The notes under the pieces: model-generated
Database searches by the model: none
What the model was told of the DNA's origin: nothing
What the model saw: the letters and a program-made list of their open reading frames with translations, nothing else
DNA from: Nocardioides zhouii
GTDB lineage: Bacteria; Actinomycetota; Actinomycetes; Propionibacteriales; Nocardioidaceae
Direction of reading: 5' to 3'
DNA length: 64,000 nucleotides
Assembly (NCBI RefSeq): GCF_004137345.1
Contig: NZ_SDWV01000012.1
Coordinates: 1 to 64,000 of the forward strand
Shown: positions 40,929 to 49,700 of the stretch, piece by piece
Layout of the letters: each line of letters starts with the position of its first letter
Numbering within the stretch: the stretch's first letter is position 1
Translations under genes and position numbers: made by a program

Positions 40929-41949
40929 GCCGCTGCAGCTGATCGGGGTTCGTCGACGGGATGACCCCGTGGCCGAGGTTGAAGATGTGGCCCTTCGCCG
41001 CGCGGCCCGCATCGACGATCTCGGCCGCCCGCTTCGTCATCACCTCGGTCGGGGCGAAGACGAGCGTCGGGTCGAGGTTGCCCTGCACCACGCGGTCGCC
41101 CACGAGCGGGATCGCCAGCTCCATCGGCGTACGCCAGTCGACGCCCACGACGTCGGCGCCGGCCTCGCCCATCAGGCCGAGGAGGTTGGTGGTGCCGACG
41201 CCGAAGTGGATGCGCGGCACGCCGAGCTCGCCCGCCGCCGCCAGCACCCGCTGTGAGTGGGGCATCACCGAGGCGCGGTAGTCGGCCGGGGTGAGCGCAC
41301 CCGCCCAGGAGTCGAAGAGCTGCACGGCTGAGGCGCCGGCCTCGACCTGGATGCGGAGGTAGGCCGCGGCGATGCCGGCGATCTTGTGCATCAGCGCGTC
41401 CCACACGTCGGGCGCGCCGAACATCATCGCCTTGGTCTTCGCGTGCTCCTTGGACGGGCCGCCCTCGACCAGGTAGGACGCGACCGTGAAGGGGGCACCG
41501 GCGAAGCCGATGAGGGGAGTCGCGCCGAGCTCGGCCACCAGCTGGCGGACCGCCTGCGAGATGAAGGGGACGTGGTCCGGCGTGAGGTCGGGGATCGCCG
41601 CGACGTCCTCGAGGGTGCGCACCGGGGACGCGACGACCGGGCCGACGCCGGGCACGATGTCGAGGTCGACGCCGACGGCCTTGAGCGGCAGCACAATGTC
41701 GGAGAAGAAGATCGCCGCGTCCACGCCGTAGCGGCGTACGGGCTGGAGGGTGATCTCGGTGACGAGGTCGGCGTCCATGCAGGACTCGAGCATCCCGACG
41801 CCCTCGCGGATCTTGAGGTACTCCGGCAGCGAGCGGCCGGCCTGCCGCATGAACCAGACAGGGGTGTGCGACGGGGTGCCGCCTCGCGCGGCCACCAGGA
41901 ACGGGCTCTCGGACAGTCCGGGGTGGGGAGCAGTGGCGGCGTCGATCAC
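40903..41949 (-). CDS. hemE: Uroporphyrinogen decarboxylase
   Basis: Converts uroporphyrinogen III to coproporphyrinogen III, the substrate of the HemY encoded at 28723. TPVWFMRQAGRSLPEY near residue 27 is the family signature, and GFAGAPFTVASYLVEGG is the second. I place the start at GTG 41949 (348 residues) by comparison with the usual N-terminus; ATG 41985 is possible and adds 12 residues. It is divergent from the DUF3000 gene. In related genomes hemE is commonly next to hemY and hemQ; here about 11 kb lies between. Confidence 0.95.
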   Translation of the reverse strand: MIDAATAPHPGLSESPFLVAARGGTPSHTPVWFMRQAGRSLPEYLKIREGVGMLESCMDADLVTEITLQPVRRYGVDAAIFFSDIVLPLKAVGVDLDIVPGVGPVVASPVRTLEDVAAIPDLTPDHVPFISQAVRQLVAELGATPLIGFAGAPFTVASYLVEGGPSKEHAKTKAMMFGAPDVWDALMHKIAGIAAAYLRIQVEAGASAVQLFDSWAGALTPADYRASVMPHSQRVLAAAGELGVPRIHFGVGTTNLLGLMGEAGADVVGVDWRTPMELAIPLVGDRVVQGNLDPTLVFAPTEVMTKRAAEIVDAGRAAKGHIFNLGHGVIPSTNPDQLQRLTEFVHDY

Positions 41950-42020
41950 TGCGGAATCTTCGCAGGTCAGGCGGCGTGGCGGCACATCGGCAAGACCGAC
42001 CGCTGGCCTACTCTGGACGA

Positions 42021-42638
42021 ATGGTGGCCCGTCACGAGACCCACCCGGGCAGTGCTGCCGCGGCTGGGCCCGCGGAGTTCCGCGCGGCAGTGGAGTCGAT
42101 GCGACACGCGACGTTGCGCCCGGAGGTCTTCTGCGAGGAGATGCCCGCCCCGCAGCGGATCGCCCCGTGGTCGTCGGCCCTCAGCGGCGACGTCACCGTC
42201 GACGACGAGGACCTCGGCACCGGCCGGCTGATCCTGCTGCACGACCCGGCGGGCAACGACGCCTGGGACGGCACCTACCGCTGCGTCGCGTACGCCCGGG
42301 CGGACCTCGACCCCGAGCTCGGCGCCGACCCGATGCTGGCCGCGGTCGGCTGGTCGTGGCTGACCGAGGCCCTCGAGGCCCACGGCGCCGCGTTCCACGC
42401 CGCCTCCGGCACCGTCACCTGCGTCACCACCGAGAGCTTCGGCGGGATGTCCGACGAGCCCGGCACGGCCCAGGTCGAGATCCGCGCGTCGTGGACGCCG
42501 ACGGTCGGCGACGAGGGCCTTGACATGACCGCCCACGTCGAGGCGTGGGGCGAGCTGATGTGCACCGCCGTCGGCCTGCCGCCGGTGCCCGAGGGCGTCA
42601 CGGCCATCCCCAGCCGGCGCGGTCAGCGCGGCACCTGA
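42021..42638 (+). CDS. DUF3000 domain protein
   Basis: A 205-residue actinobacterial-specific protein. Segments FRAAVESMRHATLRPEVFCEE, RIAPWSSALSGDV, GRLILLHDPAGNDAWDGTYRCVAY and WGELMCTAVGLPP are characteristic. No catalytic motif is seen and function is unknown. TACTCT lies 6 bases before the ATG, so it is probably leaderless. It is 3 bases upstream of the RNase D gene and next to hemE, a conserved actinobacterial neighbourhood. Confidence 0.88.
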   Translation: MVARHETHPGSAAAAGPAEFRAAVESMRHATLRPEVFCEEMPAPQRIAPWSSALSGDVTVDDEDLGTGRLILLHDPAGNDAWDGTYRCVAYARADLDPELGADPMLAAVGWSWLTEALEAHGAAFHAASGTVTCVTTESFGGMSDEPGTAQVEIRASWTPTVGDEGLDMTAHVEAWGELMCTAVGLPPVPEGVTAIPSRRGQRGT

Positions 42639-42641
42639 CCG

Positions 42642-43967
42642 ATGCCCCTCACCCCGGACACCGACCCCGCCACCGACCCGGACGACGAGCAGGCAGCCGC
42701 TGCCGCCGAGCCGGAGCCGCCCGAGGCACCCCCCGCACCCCTGCTCGTGCTCCGCGACGGGTTGCCCGAGGTGGTCGACACCGACGAGGGCCTGGCCGAG
42801 GCGTGCGCCGCCCTCGCGGCCGCGACCGGGCCCGTGGCCATCGACGCCGAGCGCGCCTCGGGCTACCGCTACTCCAACCGCGCCTACCTGATCCAGCTGC
42901 GCCGCGAGGGCGCGGGCACCTGGCTCGTCGACCCGATCACGATGACCACGCTCGCGCCGCTGCAGCAGGCACTCGAGGGCTCCGAGTGGATCCTGCACGC
43001 GGCGACCCAGGACCTGCCCTGCCTGCGCGAGGTGGGCCTGGTCCCGACGAGCCTCTTCGACACCGAGCTGGCCGGCCGGCTCCTGGGCTATCCCCGGGTC
43101 GGCCTCGCCACGCTCGTCGAGACGGTGCTCGGCCAGCGGATGCGCAAGGAGCACTCCGCGGCCGACTGGTCCACGCGACCACTCCCGACAGCCTGGCTCG
43201 ACTACGCCGCGCTCGACGTCGAGGTGCTCCTCGAGCTGCGCGAGCACATGATCGCCGAGCTCGAGAAGGCCGACAAGACCGAGTGGGCGCGCCAGGAGTT
43301 CGAGAACCTGCTGGGCTTCGAGCCCGCCGTACGCGTCGACGCGTGGCGGCGTACGTCCGGCGTGCACCGCCTTCGCGGACGCCGGTCCCTCGGCGCGGCC
43401 CGCGCCCTGTGGGAGGCCCGCGACGCCATCGCCGCCGAGCGCGACGTGACCCCCGGGCGGATCCTGCCCGACTCCGCCATCGTCGTGGCCGCGACGGTCA
43501 TGCCGACCGACCGCCGGGCCCTGCTCGCCACCCAGGGGTTCCACGGCCGCGGCGCCGGTCGCTACGCCGCGACCTGGGTGGAGGTCCTCGACCGGGTCCG
43601 CGAGATGGGCGAGGACGAGCTGCCCTCCCGCGCACCGCGCGGCGACGGCCCCCCGCACCCGCGCACGTGGGCCGACCGCGAGCCCGTCGCCGACCGCCGC
43701 TTCCGCGCCGCCCGCGAGGCGATGCTCAACCTCGCCGAGGTGCACCACCTGCCGGTCGAGAACCTGCTCACACCCGACTACCTCCGCCGGCTGATGTGGG
43801 CGCCACCGGAGACCCGCGACCCGGCCGACCTCGCGGACGCCGTACGCGCCCAGCTCACGTCGTACGGCGCTCGTCCCTGGCAGGCCGGGCTCGTCACCGG
43901 CGCGCTGGTCGGCGCGATCCTTGGCGCCGAGATCGAGCCCGAGGACCCCGAGGACCCCGAGGAGTAG
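42642..43967 (+). CDS. rnd: Ribonuclease D
   Basis: A 441-residue 3'-5' exoribonuclease for tRNA and small RNA maturation. The DEDD exonuclease domain (about 40-240) shows VAIDAERASGYRY with the first Asp-Glu, ATQDLPCLREVG with the second Asp, and YAALDVEVLLEL with the Tyr-x3-Asp motif. An HRDC domain follows (about 250-330) with ALWEARDAIAAERDVTPGRI, then a second helical region. The first 25 residues are acidic and low-complexity. Start codon 3 bases after the DUF3000 stop; translation is probably coupled. Confidence 0.93.
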   Translation: MPLTPDTDPATDPDDEQAAAAAEPEPPEAPPAPLLVLRDGLPEVVDTDEGLAEACAALAAATGPVAIDAERASGYRYSNRAYLIQLRREGAGTWLVDPITMTTLAPLQQALEGSEWILHAATQDLPCLREVGLVPTSLFDTELAGRLLGYPRVGLATLVETVLGQRMRKEHSAADWSTRPLPTAWLDYAALDVEVLLELREHMIAELEKADKTEWARQEFENLLGFEPAVRVDAWRRTSGVHRLRGRRSLGAARALWEARDAIAAERDVTPGRILPDSAIVVAATVMPTDRRALLATQGFHGRGAGRYAATWVEVLDRVREMGEDELPSRAPRGDGPPHPRTWADREPVADRRFRAAREAMLNLAEVHHLPVENLLTPDYLRRLMWAPPETRDPADLADAVRAQLTSYGARPWQAGLVTGALVGAILGAEIEPEDPEDPEE

Positions 43968-43994
43968 TCGCCTGCTCCGTCTGCGCTCCACGTT

Positions 43995-44130
43995 GAGCGG
44001 TGGTGGAGCCACCTTCCCTGATCGCGGAAGGTGGGTGGACCACCGCTCGGGGGTCTGTCGGCGGGTCGCCGCCGTGCGCGGTGGTGGAGCCACATTCCCT
44101 GATCGCGGAAGGTGGGTGGACCACCGCTCG
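43995..44130. repeat. Two direct copies of a 54-bp palindrome, 81 bp apart
   Basis: 43995-44048 and about 44078-44130 are near-identical palindromes: 23-bp arms starting GAGCGGTGGTGGAGCCAC (first copy), an 8-base CTGATCGC loop and complementary arms ending ACCACCGCTC. The loops are exactly 81 bp apart. Design and sequence match the element at 22938-22991. They fill the convergent space between rnd and the solute-binding protein gene. Confidence 0.88.
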
Positions 44131-44139
44131 CGGAGGCGG

Positions 44140-45543
44140 CTACTCCGACGACTCGGAGGGCGACTCCGTCGGCGACTCGGTCTCCTCGGGGGGCGAGAGG
44201 ATGGCCTGCGAGGCCTGGTCGATCTGCTCGGTGGTCAGGTCGAGGTCGAGGATCCCGGGCGCGGTCACGAGCCGCTCGAGCAGCGGCGTCACCGCCTCGG
44301 TGAGCTCCTCGCGCTGGTCGATGAACGGCGGCACCACCATGTAGCGGATGCTCGCGTTGAAGACCGCGCTGTTGGCCGGCTCGTCGTCGGGCGCCAGGAA
44401 CTCGTCCGACGCGGCGACCTGCGTGTTGGCCGGCACGATGTAGCCGGTGGCGGAGACCGTGGCGATCGCGGCGTCGGAGACGGCGTACGCGATGAAGTCG
44501 GCGGCGTCGCCCTCCACCTCGGAGTCGGCCGAGATGCAGAGCCCGCTGATGTCACCGACGGTGGCACGGGTGTCGATGATCGGCATCGGGAGCACGTCGA
44601 AGTCGAGGTCATCGGCGTCGCGCAGCTGCGGCACGAGGTTGCGGAAGCCCGCGATCATCGCGAGCTCGCCGCGCTTGAACAGCTGCACCGGCGTCGCGCG
44701 AGCGAGCTGGGCGTTGGTCGGCGTGATCGTCGCGTTGCGCAGGATCGCCAGCGTCTGGTCGAGCGCCTCGCGCGTGGAGTCGTCGGAGAAGGCCAGCGAT
44801 GTGGGCTCGCGATCGTCGTCGAAGACCTCGCCGTCCCCTGAGTAGATGAACGGCGCCAGGCCCTGCAGCGTCGGGTCGATCCAGACCCCGCGCCGGTCCC
44901 CGCGGCGGGAGGCGAACTCCGCGGCGGCACCGAACTCCGCGAGCGTCCATCGGTCGCGTACGCCGTTCTCGTCCGCGGTCGGCACGTCGTACTGGCGGCG
45001 CTCCATCTTGTCGAAGTCGACGAGGTCGGTGTTGTAGTAGACGACCATCGGGGACACGGAGTACGCCATGCACTGCAGCTCGTCGTCCATTGCGAAGGCG
45101 TCGACCGCGTCGCGCGAGAAGCGGTCGCCGAAGTCCACGCCGCGTTCGTCGAGCAGCAGGCTCACCGGCTGCAGGGCCTCGGCATCGACGAGCTGGCCGA
45201 GGTCGATGCGCGAGGTGAGGAACGCGTCCGGGGCGTCGCCCGCGAGCACGTCGGCGAGCGCGGACTCGTGGTCCGGCCAGGACTTGAGGGTGACCTGACG
45301 GGTCGCCGAGGTGGCGTTGAAGGAGTCGACCACGCTCTGGAACGCCGCGACCTCCTCGTCGGAGCCGTAGGCACCGAAGACGATCTTGCGCGGCTTCTCG
45401 GGCGGCTTGCTCGAGGGGCTCGGCGACGACGTCGGGCTCGACGCGGGGTCGGCGTCCCCGGTGCACGCAGCGAGCGACAGCGCCACCGTCGCCGCACAGG
45501 CGATCAGGGCGCCGCGACGCAGGGAGGAAGGGCGTACGAGCAC
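44140..45543 (-). CDS. Extracellular solute-binding lipoprotein (carbohydrate-type)
   Basis: A 467-residue lipoprotein of the family-1 solute-binding fold. The signal peptide ends in the lipobox SLAAC near residue 27. A Ser/Pro/Lys linker follows, then KIVFGAYGSDEEVAAFQSVV at the start of the folded domain and WTLAEFGAAAEFASRRGD in the middle, as in sugar-binding receptors. The C-terminus is an acidic, Ser/Glu/Pro-rich tail. No permease or ATPase genes are adjacent, so it must work with components elsewhere or have another role. Leaderless start inferred: TAGGGT 6 bases before GTG 45543. Confidence 0.85.
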   Translation of the reverse strand: MLVRPSSLRRGALIACAATVALSLAACTGDADPASSPTSSPSPSSKPPEKPRKIVFGAYGSDEEVAAFQSVVDSFNATSATRQVTLKSWPDHESALADVLAGDAPDAFLTSRIDLGQLVDAEALQPVSLLLDERGVDFGDRFSRDAVDAFAMDDELQCMAYSVSPMVVYYNTDLVDFDKMERRQYDVPTADENGVRDRWTLAEFGAAAEFASRRGDRRGVWIDPTLQGLAPFIYSGDGEVFDDDREPTSLAFSDDSTREALDQTLAILRNATITPTNAQLARATPVQLFKRGELAMIAGFRNLVPQLRDADDLDFDVLPMPIIDTRATVGDISGLCISADSEVEGDAADFIAYAVSDAAIATVSATGYIVPANTQVAASDEFLAPDDEPANSAVFNASIRYMVVPPFIDQREELTEAVTPLLERLVTAPGILDLDLTTEQIDQASQAILSPPEETESPTESPSESSE

Positions 45544-45552
45544 GGAGGAACC

Positions 45553-46005
45553 CTAACGGTCGAGTCCACGCCAGGCTTCGGCCACGTCGCGGAAGATCGT
45601 CTCCTCCAACGCCGCACCCTCGCGGCGGATGGCGGCGCGCTCGAGGCGGATCAGCCGGTCGAGCCGGACCTCGCTGGGGCGACCCTGCGGGTCCCAGCCG
45701 CCGGCGCCGACGTCCATCCAGTGGCGACCGTGGCGGGCCTCGTCCTCGGCGTCGCGGTCGTGGTCCTGGCTGCTGAGCATCAGGCCGACCCACCCGTCGC
45801 CGTCGGTGTCGAGCAGCAGCACTGGCCGGTCCTTGCCCTGGCTCGGGTCGTCCTCGTAGGCCACCCACGCCCACACGACCTCGCCCGGATCGGGCTCGCC
45901 GTCGGCCTCGGGGGCGTAGCGGCCCGGGGCGTCAGGGGCCGTCGCGCCGACGGCCGGGCTGGACGTGCCGAGGAACCGGGCGACGCGGCGGCGCAGGCAA
46001 TTCAT
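45553..46005 (-). CDS. PemK/MazF-like protein without visible antitoxin
   Basis: A 150-residue protein with a PemK-like core. GEVVWAWVAYEDDPSQGKDRP is split by a 45-residue N-terminal extension from the start and represents the first strand and loop of the MazF fold; VGLMLSSQDHD follows. Actinobacteria carry many such solitary PemK-like proteins, and the loop with DPSQGKDRP is typical of them rather than of true MazF toxins. No small upstream antitoxin gene exists: TAGGGT lies 6 bases before the ATG. I therefore do not call it a toxin-antitoxin system. Confidence 0.7.
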   Translation of the reverse strand: MNCLRRRVARFLGTSSPAVGATAPDAPGRYAPEADGEPDPGEVVWAWVAYEDDPSQGKDRPVLLLDTDGDGWVGLMLSSQDHDRDAEDEARHGRHWMDVGAGGWDPQGRPSEVRLDRLIRLERAAIRREGAALEETIFRDVAEAWRGLDR

Positions 46006-46038
46006 GCATCGACCCTAGCCACGCAGCGACGAAGTTGA

Positions 46039-46129
46039 TGAGTGCGCCGGACCGGGAGCGCCTCACGGCGCGTGGCCGCTCGTAGCGGCTGATTTCGGGA
46101 CCCGGGGCTGCCACAGCCCGACGCACTCA
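46039..46129. repeat. 91-bp imperfect palindrome
   Basis: TGAGTGCGCCGG (46039-46050) and CCGACGCACTCA (46118-46129) pair at 11 of 12 positions. Inside, GCCGCT-CGT-AGCGGC is a tight perfect hairpin. It lies between the PemK-like gene and the gene at 46147, both leftward, and could end the transcript of the latter. Confidence 0.6.
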
Positions 46130-46146
46130 GGCTCCAGTGTAGGACC

Positions 46147-46743
46147 TCACCCCAGCGAGTGCTCGATTTCCACGTGCCCGGCGGCCTCGAGCTGCTCGGA
46201 CAGGGCGAGCATCCGGGAGATCTCCTCGTGGGTGGACTCGCCCAACGCGGCGCGCCCCGCGGCGACGATGCGCGCGAAGGCGGCGGCCCGGAACAGGGTC
46301 ACCGCGAAGTCGCCGCGCGCGATCCCGCGCAGCACGTCGTCGACCATCCGGCGCAGCTCGTCGGGTCCGGGCGGGTCGGCGACGCCGGCGACGACCCGCG
46401 CCACGTCGGCCCGGCGCTGCCCGGCCTCGTAGTCGGACGCGACCCGCTCGGGGTCGGCGTACACCCACGAGCGCAGCAGGAAGAGCCTCCAGAGGCTGCC
46501 CGCGAGGGTGTCGGACGGCGCGCCCGACCAGACCTCGGCCAGGGTCTCGAGGCCCTCGGTCTCGGCCAGGTGGACGATGCGCTCGGCGATCTGGGGGTCG
46601 TCGGACGCGCGGGCGCCCCGCACCAGGATCGTCGCGGCGAGATCGCCCGCCTCTCGTACGTGCGCGGGGTCGGCGCCGCCGACGATGTCGGCGAAGAAGC
46701 CGTCGCCCGGTGTCATCGGACGGTGGTGGATGCGGCCGGTCAC
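46147..46743 (-). CDS. Conserved hypothetical helical protein downstream of hrpA
   Basis: A 198-residue, mostly helical protein rich in Ala, Arg and Glu. Segments include DPAHVREAGDLAATILVRGA, RLFLLRSWVYADPERVASDY and DDVLRGIARGDFAVTLFRAA. There is no signal peptide, membrane helix or catalytic motif that I recognise. TAGTGT, partly inside the hrpA stop region, lies 7 bases before GTG 46743 and suggests a separate leaderless transcript; a GTG 9 bases further out is less likely. Function unknown. Confidence 0.65.
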   Translation of the reverse strand: MTGRIHHRPMTPGDGFFADIVGGADPAHVREAGDLAATILVRGARASDDPQIAERIVHLAETEGLETLAEVWSGAPSDTLAGSLWRLFLLRSWVYADPERVASDYEAGQRRADVARVVAGVADPPGPDELRRMVDDVLRGIARGDFAVTLFRAAAFARIVAAGRAALGESTHEEISRMLALSEQLEAAGHVEIEHSLG

Positions 46744-46753
46744 GGCGACCACA

Positions 46754-49700
46754 CTAGGACGAGGTGCCCATCACCTTGCGGATGCGCTGGTCGCTGACCT
46801 TGTCGCGGGTGCCGAGCTGCTGGGCGAAGAGCGAGACGCGGTACTCCTCGAGCAGCCACCCCGCCTCGCGCAGGTGCTGCGGCACCGGCTGGCCCTCGGG
46901 CAGCGCGGCGACGGCGTGCAGCCACGCCTCCTGCAGGCCGGAGAGCTGGTCCTGGAGGCCACGGTCGCGGGCGACTGCGGCGTCGAGGCGCTCACGGCGG
47001 TGGGTGACCGCGGCGAGGTAGCGGGGATAGTCGCGCAGCCGCCTCGTTCCGGCGCGGCCGACGAAGCCCGGCTCCATCAGCCGTCCCACCTGCGCGCGCA
47101 TGTCCGTCATCGCGGGCAGCGTCATCAGGTCGGCGCGTCCGGAGATCGCGCGGTCCGTCGCGCGCCAGGCCTCGAGCACCCGCATCACGTCGTGGACGGC
47201 CGCGCTCGTGCCCTCGGCCACGGCGTCGCGGGCGGCCGCGACCACGGCGTCGTACGCCGCCTCGTCCCGGACCGTCGGGCGGGAGTCGACGACCTCGCCG
47301 ACGATCGCGGCGCGCACGTCGGCGAGCAGGTCGCCGACCGAGGCGTACGGCGAGCCGACGAGCGCGAGCTTGGCGCGTTGGTCGAGCCCCGCGGCCGCGA
47401 GCACGTCGTCGACCGGGGTGGGCGGGCCGAGCGCGACCAGCACGAGACGGCGTACGCCGAGCCGGTGGTGCGCGGCCGCGACGTCGGCGGTGGCGAGCAC
47501 CTGCAGGCCGACCGTCGTGCCCTCGTCGACCAGCGCCGGGAACCCCCGCACCTCGTGGCCCGCACGCCGCTGGACGAAGGACTCGTCGATCGTCCCGAAG
47601 GTCCACGCGGTCTGGCCCGTCGCGGTGACGCCCGAGTCCGCGGCGACATCGGCCATCGCCCGTTCGAACGTGGGCCGCAGCGGCTCCTTGAGCGCGTCGA
47701 GGTCCTTGCCGCGACCGGCCTCCACGCCCTCCTCGGTGACCACACGATAGGTCGGCTGGAGGTGGGTCGGCACCTTGGCCCAGTCCCACGCCTCCCGGTC
47801 GATGACCAGGCTGCGGGTGCTGCGGGCGAAGCGCTCGAGGGCGTCGAGGATCGGCTCGGTGCCGGGCGGGGTCGCGGCGAGGAACTCCCGCGCGGTGTTG
47901 GGCGCGGGCACCATCGCGACGCGCAGGTGCTTGGGCAACGAGCGGATCAGCTCGGTCACCAGCTCCTCGCGCAGGCCCGGCACGAGCCACGAGAAGTCGT
48001 CGGCGTCGATGCGGTTGAGGGTGGCGACGGGCACGTCGATGGTGAGGCCGTCGTCGGTGGAGCCGGGCTCGAAGTGATAGCTGATCGGGAAGGTCAGCCC
48101 GGCCTCGTCGCTGTCGTGCCACTGCGTCGGGAAGTCGTGCGCGCGCACCTCGCCGGCGGTGTCGTGGGTGAGCATCTCGGGGTCGAAGGTGAGCAGGTCG
48201 GGCCGCTTCTGGCGGGCGCGCTTCCACCACTGGTCGAAGTGCTGGCCGCTGACCACGTCCTCGCCGACGCGGGCGTCGTAGAACTCGAAGAGCGTTTCCT
48301 CGTCGACGACGATGTCGCGGCGCCGCGCGCGGTGCTCGAGCTCCTCGGCCTCCTCGAGCAGGCGGGCGTTCTCGGCGAGGAACTTGTGGCGGGAGTCCCA
48401 CTCCCCCTGCACCAGCGCGTGGCGGATGAAGAGCTCGCGGGCGAGCGGGGCATCGATGCGGCCGTACTGCACCAGGCGGTCGGCGACGAGCGGTACGCCG
48501 TACAAGGTGACGCGCTCGCGCGCCATCACGGCCGCGCGCTTGCGCGACCAGTGGGGCTCGGAGTAGGTCCGCTTGACCAGGTGCTCACCGAGGCGTTCGG
48601 CCCACTCGGGGTTGATCGCGGCGTTCTGCCGGGCCCAGAGGCGGGAGGTCTCGACGAGCTCGGCGCTCATCAGGAAGCCGGGGTTGCGCCCCTTGAGCAC
48701 GCTGCCGGGGAAGACCGCGAAGCGGGCGTTGCGGGCGCCGACGTACTCCCGCAGCGGGCGTCGCTCCCCTGGCTTGGCCTTCTCCCGCTCCTCCAGCGCA
48801 CCGATGTGGCTCAGCAGCCCGGACAGCAGCGCCTGGTGGATGCCGTCCTCGTCGGGGGTGTCGGACGGGTGGCCGACCTCGAGCTTCATTTCCTTGGCCA
48901 CCTGGCGCAGCTGGGACTCGTAGTCCTGCCACTCGCGGATCCGCATGTAGTTGAGGTGCTCGCGCTTGCACATCCGGCGGAAGGCGCTGGACGAGAGCTC
49001 CTTCTGCTGCTGCTTGATGTGGCGCCACAGGTTGAGCCAGGTGAGGAAGTCGCTCGACTCGTGCTTGAAGCGGGCGTGCTGCTGGTCGGCCTGCGCGCGC
49101 TGCTCCTCCGGCCGCTCACGCGGGTCCTGGATCGAGAGCGCGGCAGCGATGACGAGGACGTCGCGTACGCACCCGAGGCGCTCGGCCTCGAGGATCATCC
49201 GGCCGAGCCGCGGGTCGATCGGCAGCCGGGCCAGGCGCTTGCCGACGGCGGTGAGGCGTACGCCGGGCTGGGACGTGCTGCGATGCGGCGGTTCGGACCG
49301 CCGGTTCGCCACACGTTGCGGGGCGGCCTCGGCGGTGATCGCGCCGAGCTCCTCGAGCAGGTCGGTCCCTGCCTTGATGTTGCGGCGGTCAGGCGGCTCG
49401 ACGAAGGGGAAGCGGGCGATGTCGCCGAGGCGCAGGGAGGCCATCTGGAGGATGACGCTCGCGAGGTTGGTGCGAAGGATCTCCGGGTCGGTGAACTCGG
49501 GGCGTCCCTCGAAGTCCTCTTGCGAGTAGAGCCGGATCGCGATGCCGTCGGACACGCGCCCGCAGCGACCGGACCGCTGGTTGGCCGAGGCCTGGCTGAT
49601 CGGCTCGATCGGCAGCCGCTGCACCTTGGTGCGTACGGAGTAGCGGCTGATCCGCGCGACGCCCGTGTCGACGACGTATGCGATGCCGGGGACGGTCAGC

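Noticed and set aside
44140..45543. Sugar ABC importer operon
   Set aside because: Only the binding protein is present; no permease or ATPase genes flank it, and the ABC genes at 13739-17178 are exporter-type.
45553..46005. PemK-like gene as a toxin-antitoxin system
   Set aside because: No antitoxin gene precedes it; its own -10 box lies 6 bases upstream, and solitary PemK-like proteins are common in actinobacteria.
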